A DNA stretch of 64,000 bases. Source: Mesostigma viride (Eukaryota; Streptophyta; Mesostigmatophyceae; Mesostigmatales; Mesostigmataceae). The stretch spans positions 394,501 through 458,500 of the forward strand of contig RPFO01000436.1 in NCBI GenBank assembly GCA_009746045.1, given 5' to 3'. Both the position numbers and the translations under genes were made by a program. A model generated the notes under the pieces. That model was given only the letters and a program-made list of their open reading frames with translations. It was not told the DNA's origin and ran no database searches. Of the stretch, positions 23,301 to 33,244 are shown one piece after another; position 1 is the stretch's first letter, and every line of letters starts with the position of its first letter.

Positions 23301-26300
23301 TTGGCAACGTTTGCCAGCATCGGCGCCAATAAGAGCACCAACAGCGTCAAGCTGGGAATCAGTTTTGGCCTGGCGGACAGATTTGCTTAGTAGGGCAGCC
23401 TTGATAAATGTAAAGGAGCCGCACCCTCGCCATGCAGCCCTGCCCGACCATAACTATTTCCATATACTACCACATACCAGTATGTGCAGTCTAAACAAAT
23501 AAATGAAAAAATGGAAAGTGAAATAGCTGTGCCATGGGGAACCTGAACACGTCAAGGCAATAAGGTACAGCTCCACCCAGTAGCAGAAGGGTGTTTGCCC
23601 TATCAGTCCGGACTGTAATGCTGAAAACAGCGAAGCCCGAGGTCGACAAGTGGACACTTTGGTGAACGTGAAAAGCATATGTTGTAGGGAATGAGAACCG
23701 GCAGGCACATCCGACCGATACAGCGGTGCACTGACTCACCGCAGGCATCACTATATGGACCCAGCCACTCGCCATAGTCGCCATTCTAGTAGTATCAAAT
23801 TACGGACCCTCGTCACATCCCTATGGACCCATTCACTCACCAGTCACCATAACATCCTACTACGATTACAGACCTACATAGAGTTCTATATCATTACCAG
23901 ATGTGACTATGTAGAAGAATATAGTAACATCCTCATGGACCCACTCACCATCATCACCGCCCTGGAGGCTGGTGATCAGCGCGGTCAGCGCCGCCACCTC
24001 GTCCTGAGAGGCCTCGAGCGACTCAGCAAGCTCATCCGCCCTCATCCGCGCTGCCGTGAAGACACACATTACAGTAGCGCATACAGTAGCGCATACAGTA
24101 GCGCATACAGTAGCGCATACAGTAGCGCATACAGTAGCGCATACAGTAGCGCATACAGTAGCGCATACAGTAGCGCATACAGTAGCGCATACAGTAGCGC
24201 ATACAGTAGCGCATACAGTATCGCATACAGTAGCACATACAGTATCGCACCGCACACATCCCGTTAGTTGACACGCACCGCCGTCATTATTGCGCAGAGG
24301 GTGCGGGAATCGGGCATGATCCACGCTAGCGAGCGGGGTTATCAATTAGGGTACGATGTTGGCACGAGGGCGGGGGAGACAATTAGGGTATGATGTGGGC
24401 ACAGTACACCGTGGAAGGTGGGATGCAATCGTAGGGTAGTCCTAGTAGTATGATATTAGGGTTCGCACAGCTTATACTGGAATCGGAAGAATACGGCATT
24501 ACGGCATGGAGCAGCAGGATTGAGGGGATAAGATAAGATAAGATAAGATGAGATAAGGGTAGAGTGCGCGTGCCACAGTCGTACATAGGTACGTATGTAA
24601 GTGACGGTATGGCGGAGAGGGGAGATAGGGGGGGATAGATAGGGGGGAAAGGGGGTGGTATGCTCGAAGATTGAAGGCAGGAATAGTGCCACCAGCTTAG
24701 GCAAGTGGCAGGAACAGTGCAGCCGGCTTGCGTCAAGTGGCGTGCATGCAGGGCGATGGCATGACAAAAACGCGGGGTCGGTTGCTGCATCTCCAGCCAA
24801 GAGAAGAGGAGAAATAATGCCAAGTTTGGAACAAGCTGCTGCCTGAGCAAGAGCTGGGGAGAAGCTGGAGAAGCTGTTCCCTGAACAAAAGGTCAGGTAA
24901 CAGCTTCTCCCTCTCGACTTGGTGTCGTCCCTCTCAAACCAAAAATACAGCCAGAGATGAAATGGGCAGAATGCCACAGGAGGGCTTGTTGGCAGCGCAA
25001 AAGCAGACATGTGTGTAAGGCGACTACCCCAGAACACGGTTGCTAGCCCACATGGCTCCCAAGAGGAGTCACCAAGAGCCCTGGCAACTGTAGTGCACAC
25101 TTCTCTTTTGTCAAACCCCTACCATTTCAAGTACCTAGTCACACAACAATGGTAAATGAACTTAACCCCCGAATTTCCACACGGCGCCCCTGCATGCAAT
25201 GACATTGCCTGACGCTGCTGACGTGCTCTTCTTTATAAAGTGTTCTAGTATTTAAGTAATTGTTTTGCATCGCACTTACAAAACACGGCTTGAGCCACAC
25301 TTAAATCTAGGCACAGCGCGCAGGCAAACAACAGGGACAGCGCGCACCTTTGTTCACATTGGCTCTATTCGGCCGACCCGTACCTAAAACAAACAAGAGA
25401 TACATAATGACAACAAATGTGGCATGTCGACGGACAAAGGCGGCACACCTTTGCTCAGGTCGGCCCTCGTCAGCTCGTGCGCCTCCCTCTCCCTCTCCAC
25501 CTCCTTGAGCTGGTTCTGCTGGCACTGCGCACGCGTGTCACGCAGCGAACGCTCCAGCTCCAGGATCTGGAGGAGGCCAGGGTGGCGGGGTGGTTGCATT
25601 GACACCGCCAAGGAGCAAAGGGTTGCAGGCTATTCACAAAACATGCGTCGATTGTGGTAGGCTAACAACAAGAGGTGAGATGATTGGGTGGCTGAGACAG
25701 TAACGCGTCAACAAATGGTTTGACATGGTGCCTTGGTCACTTTGCCGACGGTGGCTTGTAGGTTTGGAATCCGACCAGATGGGAAAGTGGTGGAATTGTA
25801 CAGCTATCGGGGGAGGGGCGAGCTGGTATGAATCCCTGGCAGGATACAGGTAGAGCATTAATATCCGTTGGTTGACTAGTGTGTTAGATGGCATGGTGTA
25901 GCGCATTAGATTATGCCACATCATCACGGAGAAGCATGGGTGCTTGTGTGTAGTCGTATGCGTTGCGGGCTGTAGAAGCAAGTCGTTCTCTACGAAGGCT
26001 AGTTGGAACAGCGGGCAGATTGAACATGAAATGTCCAGCCCATCACTTCAGCCCCTTGCCCATCACCTCATCGCCTTGCGCATCACCGCAGCGCCTCACC
26101 CATCACCTCATCACCTTGCCCATCACTTCAGCCCCTCGCCCATCACCTGATCGCCTTGCGCATCACCGCAGCGCCTTGCCCATCACCTCATCGCCTTGCC
26201 CATCACTTCAACCCCTTGCCTTTCCAGTGACATCCATTCTATGGCAGCTTCTCTGAAAGTTAGTCCTGCTAAATCAGAAAATGATGCCTTTCTTAGAATA

Positions 26301-29300
26301 GACCACATGGTGAACCCCTCCAACAGCTCCAGTCGAGGCCTCTCCACCTATCAACCAGCCGTCTCGGGACGCTTCTCCAATGACCGAGTATATACTGCGA
26401 TTACTCTAATACTGACACCTGATTTCTGACACCTGGTTTGAGTGAATGCTCCCAGAAACCGCCCTTCCACCGCTTACCTCGGCGTGTCATCCCACATCGA
26501 TCGAGCTTCTCTACTTGAGATAGGACTGCCCCTCGTCACCATTACTCGCCTCGGCATCCTGCGCCTGCATGCATCTTGCGTTGCGCACTCTGGTCTATTC
26601 TGATAAAAAATGCTCTGAAAACTGCCCCTCGTCACCATTCCTCACGTTGGCGACTGGCTGCCTCCATTATCCCATCGCTGGGGTTCTGGGTTAACCCTGG
26701 GTGTGCCCCTATAAAACCCGCAGGCTCCGGGAGAGGCCTGGATATTCTCCCAAACTGGCGCCTCTCAATGAGTTCCAAGCATGTCTGCGGCTCTGGATGA
26801 TGGGGCAGCCTTACTGCATCCACTGTTTCTTTGCTACTTCTTGAACATGCATTGCTTCCACGGTTGGGCCCGCACCATAACGCAGAGAGAGTCCTCTGTG
26901 GCCTGCCCACTTGGGGCAGTAAGATAAGCTAGAGCACCTCCCTCCTCCTCGTTGTGTATAGGGGTTGAAGGTTCCTTTATAGGCACCCACATGACGCAGT
27001 CTACGTGCTTATAATGGATTAATTAATTAATCAAATCGATATTGAAGTAGTAGTACGTGCCATCACTAGCCACCCCCCCACCCACCACCTCGGCATCCTG
27101 CTCCTTAGCCACCCCCCCACCCCCCACCTCGGCGTCCTGCTCCTTAGCCCCCCACCCCCCACCCCTCACCTCGGCGTCCTGCTCCTTCACACGCGCGGCC
27201 AACAACGGGATGCGCTCCGCCTCATCCTCCAACTCCATGATCTGCGCGCAAATAAAACGAGGCAGATAAAACAAGGCAAATAGAACAAGGAACGCGTGCA
27301 CATGTGCAAAGACAGGTCCGTGATCTGCGCATAAATAGAACAAGGCAAATAAAACACGGCAAAAACACAACAAGGAACGCATGCACGTGTGCAAAGACTG
27401 GTGGGAGACATGTAAGAAGACAAGTCTGTGATCTGAGCGTGAGGGCAAGAAACCCGTTGACACCCACCAACCCACTAACCCATTTGAAAGCATGTAGCTC
27501 CAAGCACCATGATCCTCCAACGCCATGATCTGCGCGATGGCTAGTGATCGACAAAGAACTACAACAGACGTCATGGGCTGACAGCGCCACAGGTTTTACA
27601 GCACCACTGGTAACAACACAGGTAAGGCAGAGCCAGTCCTCCAGCTCCATGATCTGCGAATATTGGTATACCCCCGACAAGAGCACCGTAGAACAGTAAC
27701 AACACACCCAGGTTTCCAGACACCATGCACCATAGTCATGACTCTCCAGCTCCGTATTCTGCATCCCTTAGTACGCTGCTGCACACATACCACATAGCCC
27801 CGCGCTCCCTATGCTGTGCATCAACGCCCTCATCACAAGTGACAATGTCACACGCAGGACCAGGAACACTGCCAAGTGCTATTCATGCCTGTACTCGGGG
27901 CACGAGCAATGCCCCTGGGTACGCAACAGTCACTTTCCATGGCATTACAGATCGGTGTATGGCCGTGAGCCCAGCCATGCCCCTACCACCCAAACAAGCT
28001 GGCCGCGTTAGCCCTACGCGCCTGGCCCCTACAACCCAAACAAGCTGGCCGCGCTAGCCCTACGCCCCTGGCCCCTACAACCCAAACAAGCTGGCCGCGC
28101 TAGCCCTACGCGCCTGGCCCCTACAACCCAAACAAGCTGGCCGCGCTAGCCCTACGCGCCTGGCCCCTACAACCCAAACAAGCTGGACGATGCTACCTCG
28201 CTAGAAGTCAGACATCCAAAGTGCACACAAAGATCGAAAGCGACCACAGGTAAAGCGTGGTTACCAGAATGGTTTTCTAACACACTGAACGTGGACAACG
28301 CAGCCATTTTTCTGTCAGACTGGCCTTTCCAACACCTGCAAGGCTGGCCTTGCCAACGCTCCCAGCACCCGCAGCGCATGCGCTGTTCACCCCAGTGCGT
28401 TTCTGACGTGATGCGAGAGCCTGTACAGATCCACAAGCTGCCATACGCAACCGCCCAAGCACCCACAGCGTATAGACTGTCCAATCGGTTCCACTTAGCC
28501 TGCCAATGAGTAGCTATGTTGAGCGAGGCTGTGGCTTGCCTCCGGGCATGAGGGAAGACGGGTGTCTCTGTCCCCCTTCTGGTCGTGTAACAAACAGGGA
28601 TGTAGATTAGTGTTGACTGCAGCTGTGGCTTGCCTTGGGGAATGCGGGAAGAGGGGTGTCTCTGCCCCCCTTCTCACAAGGGATGGAAAGCACTATGACT
28701 ATGTATTATTGTGCTCTGCGACTCCCCAACGGGAGCGCGTGGCTGATTAACTAATCAATTAATTAGCCTGCCAAGTCCCCACGTACCCGCAGCACGTATA
28801 AAACGTACCCGCAGCACATACGCCTGATTCTGCTTCTCGAGATCTTCCGCGGTCTGGGCCGCCTGCAGCGCCGTCTCAAGACGCTCCCGATACTGACGCA
28901 AGCAACCGTGGTAGGCAACCGCCATGGCGCACACAACGGCAGGCCATCGCATCGGTTGTGAATATTTCATGGCACTTTCACGGCGCACGCAATGGTGGGC
29001 AGTCATCATGGCGCACGCAACCAAAACAACGGAGGTCAACAGTCATGGCACATGCATGCATGCCATGTTTAGACAGCAGTCTCAGCGCATGTAAACATCA
29101 CTATGGCCACGCGGCAGTCCAGCCGCAACGCAGCCATCGGCCATCGCACCGGCAAGCAACAGTTATGGCACTCAGCCTACTTGCTGTGTGGCCACTCTTC
29201 TTATTCACTATGTGTGGTGGCCATACCGGCTGCACGCTTATGGCACTCATCCTACCTGCTGCGCGGCCACTCTTCTTATTCACTATGTGTGGTGGCCATA

Positions 29301-32300
29301 CCGGCTGCACGCTTATGGCACTCATCCTACCTGCTGCGCGGCCACTCTTCTTATTCACTATGTGTGGTGGCCATACCGGCTGCACGCTTATGGCACTCAT
29401 CCTACCTGCTGCGCGGTGCGCTCGAAGGACTTGGCGCGGTCCCGCTCCTGGTGCGCCACGTCCAGCTCGTCCGTGAGGAAGCGAACGCGGTCTCGCAGGG
29501 CCTCGGCGGTGCCCGCCTGGCGAGGTCAACCGATCCAGAACGGTGACGTGAACCCATGCTAACCCATAGTCATTGTGCAATGAAACTGATCGAGCACAGC
29601 AACCTAGGCATGACCCCATTAACTGTGCCATGAAGTGATTAAGGACGGCAAGCTGAGTCCACGCTTGGACATGGCGATGATATTAGATCAAAACACAGCA
29701 AATCATACCGAATCAAAACAAATTTGTGATTAGGTCATGCGCAAATAGAGGACGATACGACATGGCGACATGAATCCATTGAGGAAACTTTTGCCTCCGT
29801 TGGAAATTCGCAGCGGACATGACTCCAATCCATAGCAAGAAGAGGGATCGGACATGACTCCAATTCATAGCAAGAAGAGGGATCGGACATGACTCCAATT
29901 CATAGCAAGAAGAGGGATCGGGCATGACTCCAATTCATAGCAAGAAGAGGGATCGGGCATGACTCCAACTCATAGCAAGAAGAGGGATTGGGCATGACTC
30001 CAATTCATAGCAAGGAGAGGGATCGGGCATGACTCCAATCCATAGCAAGAAGAGGGATCGGGCATGACTCCAATTCATAGCAAGAAGAGGGATCGGGCAT
30101 GACTCCAATTCATAGCAAGAAGAGGGATCGGGCATGACTCCAATTCATAGCAAGAAGAGGGATCGGGCATGACTCCAATTCATAGCAAGAAGAGGGATCG
30201 GGCATGACTACAATTCATAGCAAGAAGAGGGATCGGGCATGACTCCAATCCATAGCAAGAAGAGGGATCGGGCATGACTCCAACTCATAGCAAGAGGAGG
30301 GATCGGGCATGACTCCAATTCATAGCAAGAGGAGGGATCGGGCATGACTCCAATCCATAGCAAGAAGAGGGATCGGGCATGACTCCAATTCATAGCAAGA
30401 AGAGGGATCGGGCATGACTCCAACTCATAGCAAGAGGAGGGATCGGGCATGACTCCAATTCATAGCAAGAGGAGGGATCGGGCATGACTCCAATCCATAG
30501 CAAGAAGAGGGATCGGACATGACTCCAATCCATAGCAAGAAGAGGGATCGGGCATGACTCCAATTCATAGCAAGAGGAGGGATCGGACATGACTCCAATT
30601 CATAGCAAGAAGAGGGATCGGGCATGACTCCAATCCATAGCAAGAAGAGGGATCGGGCATGACTCCAATTCATAGCAAGAAGAGGGATCGGGCATGACTC
30701 CAACTCATAGCAAGAAGAGGGATCGGGCATGACTCCAATTCATAGCAAGAGGAGGGATCGGGCATGACTCCAATCCATAGCAAGAAGAGGGATCGGGCAT
30801 GACTCCAATTCATAGCAAGAAGAGGGATCGGGCATGACTCCAATTCATAGCAAGAAGAGGGATCGGGCATGACTCCAACTCATAGCAAGAAGAGGGATCG
30901 GGCATGACTCCAACCCAAAGCGAGAGGAGGGATGGAACTTTGCAGGATTGATCATTCCAACATGGCGAGATGAAGCAATAAAACACGCGCCTCACTTCGG
31001 AGACTGGGGGCGAGACGCTCCACGACATAGAGAGACTAGGATGTAGGAAAAGACACTAGGAAAGCAAGTGGGGACGGCCAGATGGAGAGAACCATACACT
31101 TAACATAATAAACGCAGAATCCGAAGTACACACTCTCCCACCCAACAACGTGTCCAGGCTGGCCTTCTGCAGCTCATCCCCTCCTCCCTATCCACACTAA
31201 CTATATCGTAGCTACTAGGCATAAATCAGTACACCATGCCTACCCACCTGCCTCGCTAGGCCGGCCCACACTACCCAGATCTAATCTAATAGGCATAAAT
31301 CAGTACATCATGCCTACCCACCTCTAAATGCTTTCCAAGCCCATCTGTGGGCTCTGGACCGTGGCCGGGGCAGCCTTACTGCATCCGCCATGCTTTTGCT
31401 ATGCCGAAGCTTTCTTGCACCCACAATGACGCCCGCACCATGATGCGGAGAGAGCGCTCTGTGGCCTGCCCACTCGAGGCAGTGAGAGAAGCTAGGGCAC
31501 CCTCCCTCCTTCTCATTGTGGATAGGGGTTGTCTCCTTGATAGGGGTTGAAGGTTCCTTCATGGGTACCCACGTGACGAAGTCTAAGTGATAATTAATTC
31601 ATTAATGCCCACTCACCTTCCTCTCCAGGCCGGCCATCCTGTGCTCATCCTCCCTGCGCGCGTCCACCATGGCCTGAAGAGCGTTGGCCGATTCTGCTTG
31701 CGCCGCCACCGCCGCGCGCGCCGCCCGCGCGCTCTCCGCCTCCCTGGCACTGCTCACCCGGTGCGCCTCAACCAGCGCCTTGTGTTCCCCTTCCAGCCTA
31801 CTCATCTGGTCCATGTACTGCTGGCACCTGCGACACGGCGACCTCATAGCCTCCCTCGCTACAGTGTCCCTTACGAGAGTGTCAATGGTTAGATTGTCCA
31901 TTGCTCTTGTGTCCGTAGCGGCCGCTCCGCCCCACGAGGGCGACCCCGGGGGTGGGGTCACCCTGGATTTCTGTACAATGTCCTTGGTTACAGTATCCTT
32001 GGTTGTAGTGTCCTTGGGTATTGAGGGGATGCCCTCACGAAGCCTAGTCGTCTCCTTGGTGTTGGCGATGGGGTAAGCTTCGGGGAGGGGGCTAGCAGGA
32101 TGGGCTACCACGGGACAAGGGCCAGGTGGTAGCTCGGGGGGAGGGTTTAGCCAGGCCTGGACGGGCTCCATAAGGTACTGCAGCACGGCCTGGTGGCGCT
32201 TGTCCAGGGACAGGACGGCCTTGATGTACTTGACGGACATGGTGAATCCGTTCATGGACGCAAATAGGACGAGACCGGCCAGATCCCGGGTCGAGTTTCG

Positions 32301-32567
32301 TGCCTGGAAGATCGCCGGGTCGAGTGGAATGCCAAGGACTTCGACCAGGAAGGACTCTACGCCGTCCTTGAGCCGGAGACCGTCCACGGGGACCGTCCGC
32401 GGAGGGAAGATGGTAGGCGAGAGTGACTGCATGACGTCGTACAGCTGCGTGACCACGTCGGTCTCGATCACGCGCTGCGGGGGCAGTTGGTCATGGAGTC
32501 GTAGCGCACCGCACCATGACAAGATGGCGGCGCTTTCCTCGTCGCTAAGCACGCTATTGAACATCAT
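17329..32567 (-). CDS. Ten-exon coiled-coil protein with an ordered N-terminal domain
   Basis: Exons, in order of translation: 31617-32567, 29406-29516, 28809-28892, 27170-27241, 25449-25566, 23949-24050, 22563-22767, 20594-20693, 18331-18459, 17329-17472 (stop TAA). All junctions are GT-AG and phases agree throughout (0,0,0,0,1,1,2,0,0), giving 671 aa. Residues 1-150 (MMFNSVLSDEESAAILSWCG; LVLFASMNGFTMSVKYIKAV) form a Leu/Val-rich helical domain, perhaps of CH/Hook type, but I cannot confirm it. Residues ~155-235 are a Pro/Thr linker with XXDTVXKD repeats. From ~245 to the end almost every exon is heptad coiled coil (MDQMSRLEGEHKALVEAHRV; DRVRFLTDELDVAHQERD; RERLETALQAAQTAEDLEKQ; MEEMRHKMDSLCARKLE; AELEAALKASQDETARIA). 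It is probably a cytoskeletal, centrosomal or flagellar structural protein; that is inference. Most exons are only 72-129 nt, while introns are 0.7-2.1 kb and packed with tandem arrays. The start ATG-ATG at 32562-32567 may have an untranslated exon upstream. Confidence 0.75.
18055..18320. repeat. Intronic array built from the exon 9 donor region
   Basis: About ten units of CTTGCTCGCCTGC or CTGCTCGCCTGCCCCCCAA. The real junction at 18325-18345 reads ACCCACCTGCTTGCTCGCG, so on the minus strand the array repeats the exon end GCGAGCAAGCAG and its GTGGG donor. It looks like an amplified exon echo. Confidence 0.7.
18656..18748 (-). repeat. Degenerate echo of exon 8 (20594-20693)
   Basis: CAGCCCCCACCTCCA and CATGTCCATCCTTTGCCGCA match, in the same order, the real exon end and donor CCCCACCTCCAGCTTGCG ... 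GAGTCCATCTTGTGCCGCA. About 40 bp of other sequence is inserted between them. Confidence 0.55.
19012..19066 (-). repeat. Second echo of exon 8 with donor
   Basis: CCCCCACCTCCAGCTTGC followed by GCGTCCATCCTCTGCCGCAT closely copies 20588-20635. On the minus strand it keeps the donor GTGGGGG. It lies 1.5 kb inside the intron. Confidence 0.7.
19085..19323. repeat. 21-bp tandem array (TGTGGGAGCCTTTCCTATCAC)
   Basis: Eleven nearly perfect copies of a 21-bp unit starting TGTGGGAGCCTTTCCTATCA. It sits directly beside the exon 8 echo at 19012, whose flank also reads ATGGGAGCC. Confidence 0.95.
19445..19725. mobile_element. MITE-like element with ACGTTTAAGATT inverted ends (empty-site copy)
   Basis: The ends are ACGTTTAAGATT (19452) and AATCTTAAACGT (19702), a 12-bp inverted pair. 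Inside, GATCTTAAACCTGAAATT-like motifs recur. A second copy at 33245-33347 plus 35258-35440 is split by a 1.9-kb transposon. This copy carries the uninterrupted sequence (GTAGGCGTTCTTAAACATGA on the minus strand). No coding region. Confidence 0.65.
19801..20125. repeat. GCCCGTGGC / GCCCGTCGCC low-complexity block
   Basis: Short repeats of GCCCGTCGCC and GCCCGTGGCTA, with GAAATTCCT[GT]CC recurring about every 100-120 bp. Intronic. Confidence 0.7.
20456..20510 (-). repeat. Nearest echo of exon 8 with donor
   Basis: CCCCCACCTCCGGCTTGCGC and then GCGTGCCCACCTCGTGTCGC copy 20588-20635. They lie 80-130 bp downstream of the real donor. Confidence 0.7.
20750..21850. repeat. 46-bp tandem array with a hairpin in every unit
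   Basis: About 24 copies of a 46-bp unit with GGCACACACTAGTCATAACA and GGGCGTACACACGCCC. The latter can fold as a 6-bp stem with a 4-nt loop. Variants (GGGCGCACACACGCCC, GGGCCTACACACGCCC) break one pair. It sits in the intron between exons 22563-22767 and 20594-20693. Confidence 0.95.
22178..22290. repeat. 21-bp tandem repeat (TTGACCAAGTTCAGCCCTTAC)
   Basis: About five copies of a unit containing TTGACCAAGTTCAGCCCTTA, intronic, in the same intron as the 46-bp array. Confidence 0.9.
24065..24250. repeat. 12-bp tandem array (ACAGTAGCGCAT)
   Basis: About 15 copies of ACAGTAGCGCAT, in the intron just upstream of the acceptor of the exon at 23949-24050. It comes within ~20 bp of that acceptor, so it occupies the usual polypyrimidine/branch region. 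Confidence 0.95.
26035..26225. repeat. ~20-bp repeat (CTTGCCCATCACCTCATCGC)
   Basis: Nine or so variable copies of a CCCATCAC[CT]TCA-centred unit in the intron between exons 27170-27241 and 25449-25566. Confidence 0.85.
26745..27015. repeat. Dispersed repeat, copy 1 (pair with 31318-31605)
   Basis: It shares GGCAGCCTTACTGCATCC, CTCTGTGGCCTGCCCACT and GGGGTTGAAGGTTCCTT in the same order with 31318-31605. Both copies end in a TTAATTAATTA-like tract shortly before an exon donor of the coiled-coil gene. It may be a SINE or MITE; the termini are not clear. Confidence 0.65.
27087..27149 (-). repeat. Two in-frame echoes of exon 4 (27170-27241)
   Basis: ACCTCGGCATCCTGCTCCTT at 27087 and ACCTCGGCGTCCTGCTCCTT at 27126 copy the real exon end at 27168. 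The offsets are 42 and 81 nt, both divisible by 3. Each echo keeps GAG|GT and the frame is open through both (KEQDAE repeated three times). Use of the distal donors would add 14 or 27 residues. Confidence 0.75.
27242..27770 (-). repeat. Repeated acceptor-side copies of exon 4 start
   Basis: Minus-strand GCAG|ATCATGGAGTTGGAGGA is the true acceptor and exon start at 27241. Similar CAG|ATCA/AATA + GGAGCTGGAG sequences occur at ~27320 and ~27425 (weak), 27512-27535, 27634-27655 and 27740-27760. The region also duplicates the intron stretch 27245-27300 at 27325-27400. Confidence 0.65.
28000..28190. repeat. 45-bp tandem repeat (CTGGCCCCTACAACCCAAAC)
   Basis: Four to five copies of a 45-bp unit (CTGGCCCCTACAACCCAAAC + AAGCTGGCCGCGCTAGCCCT), intronic. 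Confidence 0.9.
29165..29405 (-). repeat. 84-bp tandem array carrying exon 2 donor echoes
   Basis: Three units, each with ATCCTACCTGCTGCGCGGCC or a near copy. On the minus strand that is CCGCGCAGCAG|GTAGGAT, the true exon 2 end and donor at 29406. The first unit is degenerate (AGCCTACTTGCTGTGTGGCC). The array is tandem-fused to the real exon. Confidence 0.8.
29805..30920. repeat. 35-bp tandem array with a 140-bp higher-order period
   Basis: About 31 copies of a 35-bp unit (CATGACTCCAATTCATAGCA + AGAAGAGGGATCGGG). Variants CAATTC, CAATCC, CAACTC and AAGAAG/AAGAGG recur in a fixed order every four units in the right-hand part, giving a 140-bp higher-order repeat. It lies in intron 1 of the coiled-coil gene. 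Confidence 0.9.
31140..31340 (-). repeat. Three echoes of the exon 1 donor region
   Basis: 31142-31192 (TCCAGGCTGGCCTTCTGCAG, then CTCATCCCCTCCTCCC), 31236-31274 (TACCCACCTGCCTCGCTAGG) and 31306-31330 copy parts of 31604-31655, the true exon 1 end and donor. The first could be mistaken for a small coiled-coil exon (DELQKASLDTLL), but its similarity to exon 1 explains it better. Confidence 0.55.
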
Positions 32568-33240
32568 TTCGATTATGGGAATGTTGCAGGAATGCGCAGA
32601 GCGATCAGTCTTTCAGGGCGGTCTAGAGAACGGGGAGTCGGGACTGGCGAAGTGGCACGCCGTATGGCGTATGAGGTCCGTGCGTTCCCCCAACAGGCGC
32701 CTTGCTATGAACTTCGCTGAGAAGGTGTAGTCTATAGTGATGTTGCTGATGTTCGGCCAAGGAGTGGGATCGCCTATCGGGCGAATCAATGTTTGTGCAT
32801 GCCAACGGTGGCCGGTTTTCCGGTGGTTCTGGATGACCGTCTATTGGCAAAACCTATTTCCGATAGGACAAAGTATTTGCGAATAAAAAGGTTACGATCC
32901 CGGATGTTAAAGCAAGAACGAGTATAATCCTTTCTCTCGAGTATAATGACGGTCTCGAAGCCTGCGCCAACCTGTCGCCGACCACCTCCACGAAATTTGA
33001 AGAAGAACTCAATCCATCTACCTTACGCTAATGTTCAGCTTGTTTGAATGCCACCCCCATATCCTAAAAAACTTTCCGATGCAATGGACGATTTTGTAAG
33101 AATGTCTAGGTAACACACCACGATGCCTGCATTCCAGGCTTTAGAGATGGAATTTTTTATTACCAAAATGTGAAGCGAGTGCGATCCGAGCTTTATACAA
33201 GCGCAACGGTCAAACTAATCTCGCTACTGTAAGTACACCC
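32568..33240. other. Upstream region of the coiled-coil gene
   Basis: Non-repetitive sequence before the start codon. It presumably holds the promoter and 5' UTR. No TATA-like element convincing enough to call. Confidence 0.35.
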
Positions 33241-33244
33241 ACCA

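Noticed and set aside
29101..29631. Minus-strand ORF with three SGRAAGRMSA repeats
   Set aside because: Frame differs from the real exon 2; it is the 84-bp echo array read out of frame.
31142..31192. Possible extra coiled-coil exon (DELQKASLDTLL)
   Set aside because: It aligns to the end of exon 1 and its intron; better explained as an exon echo. The phases of the model do not need it.
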